DNA of 64,000 bases from Portibacter marinus (GTDB lineage: Bacteria; Bacteroidota; Bacteroidia; Chitinophagales; Saprospiraceae), in assembly GCF_021533195.1 (NCBI RefSeq), contig NZ_JAJNKB010000010.1, positions 1 to 64,000 of the forward strand, in the 5' to 3' direction. Positions 63,489 to 64,000 of the stretch are shown one piece after another. The notes under the pieces are model-generated. The model was not told the DNA's origin, did no database searches, and saw only the letters and a list, made by a program, of their open reading frames with translations. Both the position numbers and the translations under genes were made by a program. Each line of letters opens with the position of its first letter. Positions within the stretch are counted from its first letter, which is position 1.

Positions 63489-64000
63489 ATGATAGAAACA
63501 CTCATATCATCAAAAACCCGAATTAAACTGCTGCTCAAATTCTTTTTGAACAGCAACACGAAAGCCTATCTGCGTGGCTTATCTAACGAATTTGGGGAGT
63601 CTTCAAACGCGATCAGGGTAGAACTTAACAGGCTGGAAGATGCCGGCATGTTGAAATCGACATCAGTAGGGAACAAGAAGTTCTTTTCTGCCAACACTTC
63701 ACATCCATTATTTGGAGAGGTACATAACATTCTGATGAAATATGTTGGATTTGATCAAATCATAGAAAGGGTGGTCAGTCGATTAGGAGAAGTGGATCAG
63801 GTCTATGTTACAGGAGATTTGTCCAGAGGAATGAATAGTGAAATTATAGACCTTTTATTTATTGGCAATATCGACAAAAACTATCTCATAGAATTAATAG
63901 AAAAAGCGGAAGAATTTATCTCCAAGAAAATTCGCTACATCACCTACTCCCGTGAGGAAGCCGATAAAATAGACTGGGAAAAATTTAAGCCAAAACCATT
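63489..64000 (+). CDS. Winged-helix regulator with nucleotidyltransferase-like C-terminal part (cut by window edge)
   Basis: The frame from the ATG at 63489 stays open to the last base (170 codons). Residues 1-70 are a winged-helix domain: SSKTRIKLLLKFFLNSNTKAYLRGLSNEFGESSNAIRVELNRLEDAGML followed by a wing SVGNKKFFSANTSHPLFGEV. Residues 95-150 resemble the MNT-HTH C-terminal fold (VDQVYVTGDLSRGMNSEIIDLLFIG, with GDLSRGMNSEIIDLLF in place of the usual GSxxxGxxxxxSDIDL). Proteins of this kind stand at the head of exopolysaccharide clusters in many Bacteroidota. The 3' end is outside the window. Confidence 0.75.
   Translation, partial: MIETLISSKTRIKLLLKFFLNSNTKAYLRGLSNEFGESSNAIRVELNRLEDAGMLKSTSVGNKKFFSANTSHPLFGEVHNILMKYVGFDQIIERVVSRLGEVDQVYVTGDLSRGMNSEIIDLLFIGNIDKNYLIELIEKAEEFISKKIRYITYSREEADKIDWEKFKPKP

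Noticed and set aside
1-64000. tRNA, rRNA and CRISPR arrays
   Set aside because: I scanned the larger intergenic gaps for tRNA T-loop motifs and repeat-spacer patterns and found none; the longest gaps are AT-rich leaders or decayed sequence.

Overview
The window is a chromosomal segment of a member of the Bacteroidota, most likely an environmental, non-Bacteroidales lineage (Cytophagia or Saprospiria-like; this placement is inference). The evidence is a SusC/SusD pair, a type IX secretion sorting tail, a Rho factor with a long Asn-rich disordered insert, many SPxxC-type or short-lipobox lipoproteins, and repeated promoters of the Bacteroidota form TTTG-N19-21-TAnnTTTG. Shine-Dalgarno sites are scarce, and several genes appear to use TTG starts. 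I saw no rRNA, tRNA, CRISPR array, insertion sequence or prophage.

Layout. 1-4400 (minus strand): a truncated DUF2231-like membrane protein, a KdgF-like cupin beside a secreted heparinase II/III-family lyase, a DinB-like protein and proC. 4400-7100: prfC and xerD, transcribed divergently. 7100-11900 (plus): lipoproteins, lptB with two small exported proteins, and an S58 (DmpA-like) peptidase. 11900-19040 (minus): a TlpA-like thioredoxin, then a tight operon (SGNH hydrolase, isopropylmalate/tartrate dehydrogenase-like enzyme, PF04199 cyclase, DUF1537 four-carbon acid sugar kinase, MFS transporter, Gfo/Idh/MocA oxidoreductase) that reads as a sugar-acid catabolic pathway. 19100-25300: lpxH and a lipoprotein, frr, serS, rho, rpmH (missed by simple ORF length filters) and rnpA. 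25300-26900: a T9SS-exported protein and an orphan Gly-rich beta-repeat protein. 27100-33300: a MarR-adaptor-RND-TolC efflux operon with a clear operator palindrome. 33400-36600: a YkgJ-like Cys-cluster protein, pgi, a decayed small secreted gene and an outer-membrane barrel.

36700-45200 is an envelope-sugar region: lpxK, cysC, a UDP-sugar dehydrogenase, cysD, cysN, rfbB and rfbA. APS kinase and sulfate adenylyltransferase without any reductase suggest PAPS supply, possibly for sulfated glycans. An antisense P-loop ATPase lies between rfbB and rfbA, and an unusual HTH-transmembrane-Cys-rich protein follows. 46500-56700 looks like one nutrient-uptake operon: SGNH hydrolase, SLC13-type carboxylate symporter, SusC, SusD (split by a one-base frameshift), a lipoprotein with two nearly identical lamin-tail domains, and an alpha/beta-hydrolase lipoprotein. 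56700-64000: a Wzi/RemB-like barrel, full-length metH, a Wzz-type chain-length protein and the start of a winged-helix regulator, probably the beginning of a polysaccharide locus that continues past the edge.

The most interesting signals are the non-standard four-carbon-acid operon, a recurrent promoter layout that places the -7 box 4-8 bases before the ATG (predicting leaderless mRNAs), three 30-bp-phased palindromes between cysD and cysN, the membrane-anchored HTH protein, and the frameshifted susD within an otherwise intact operon.
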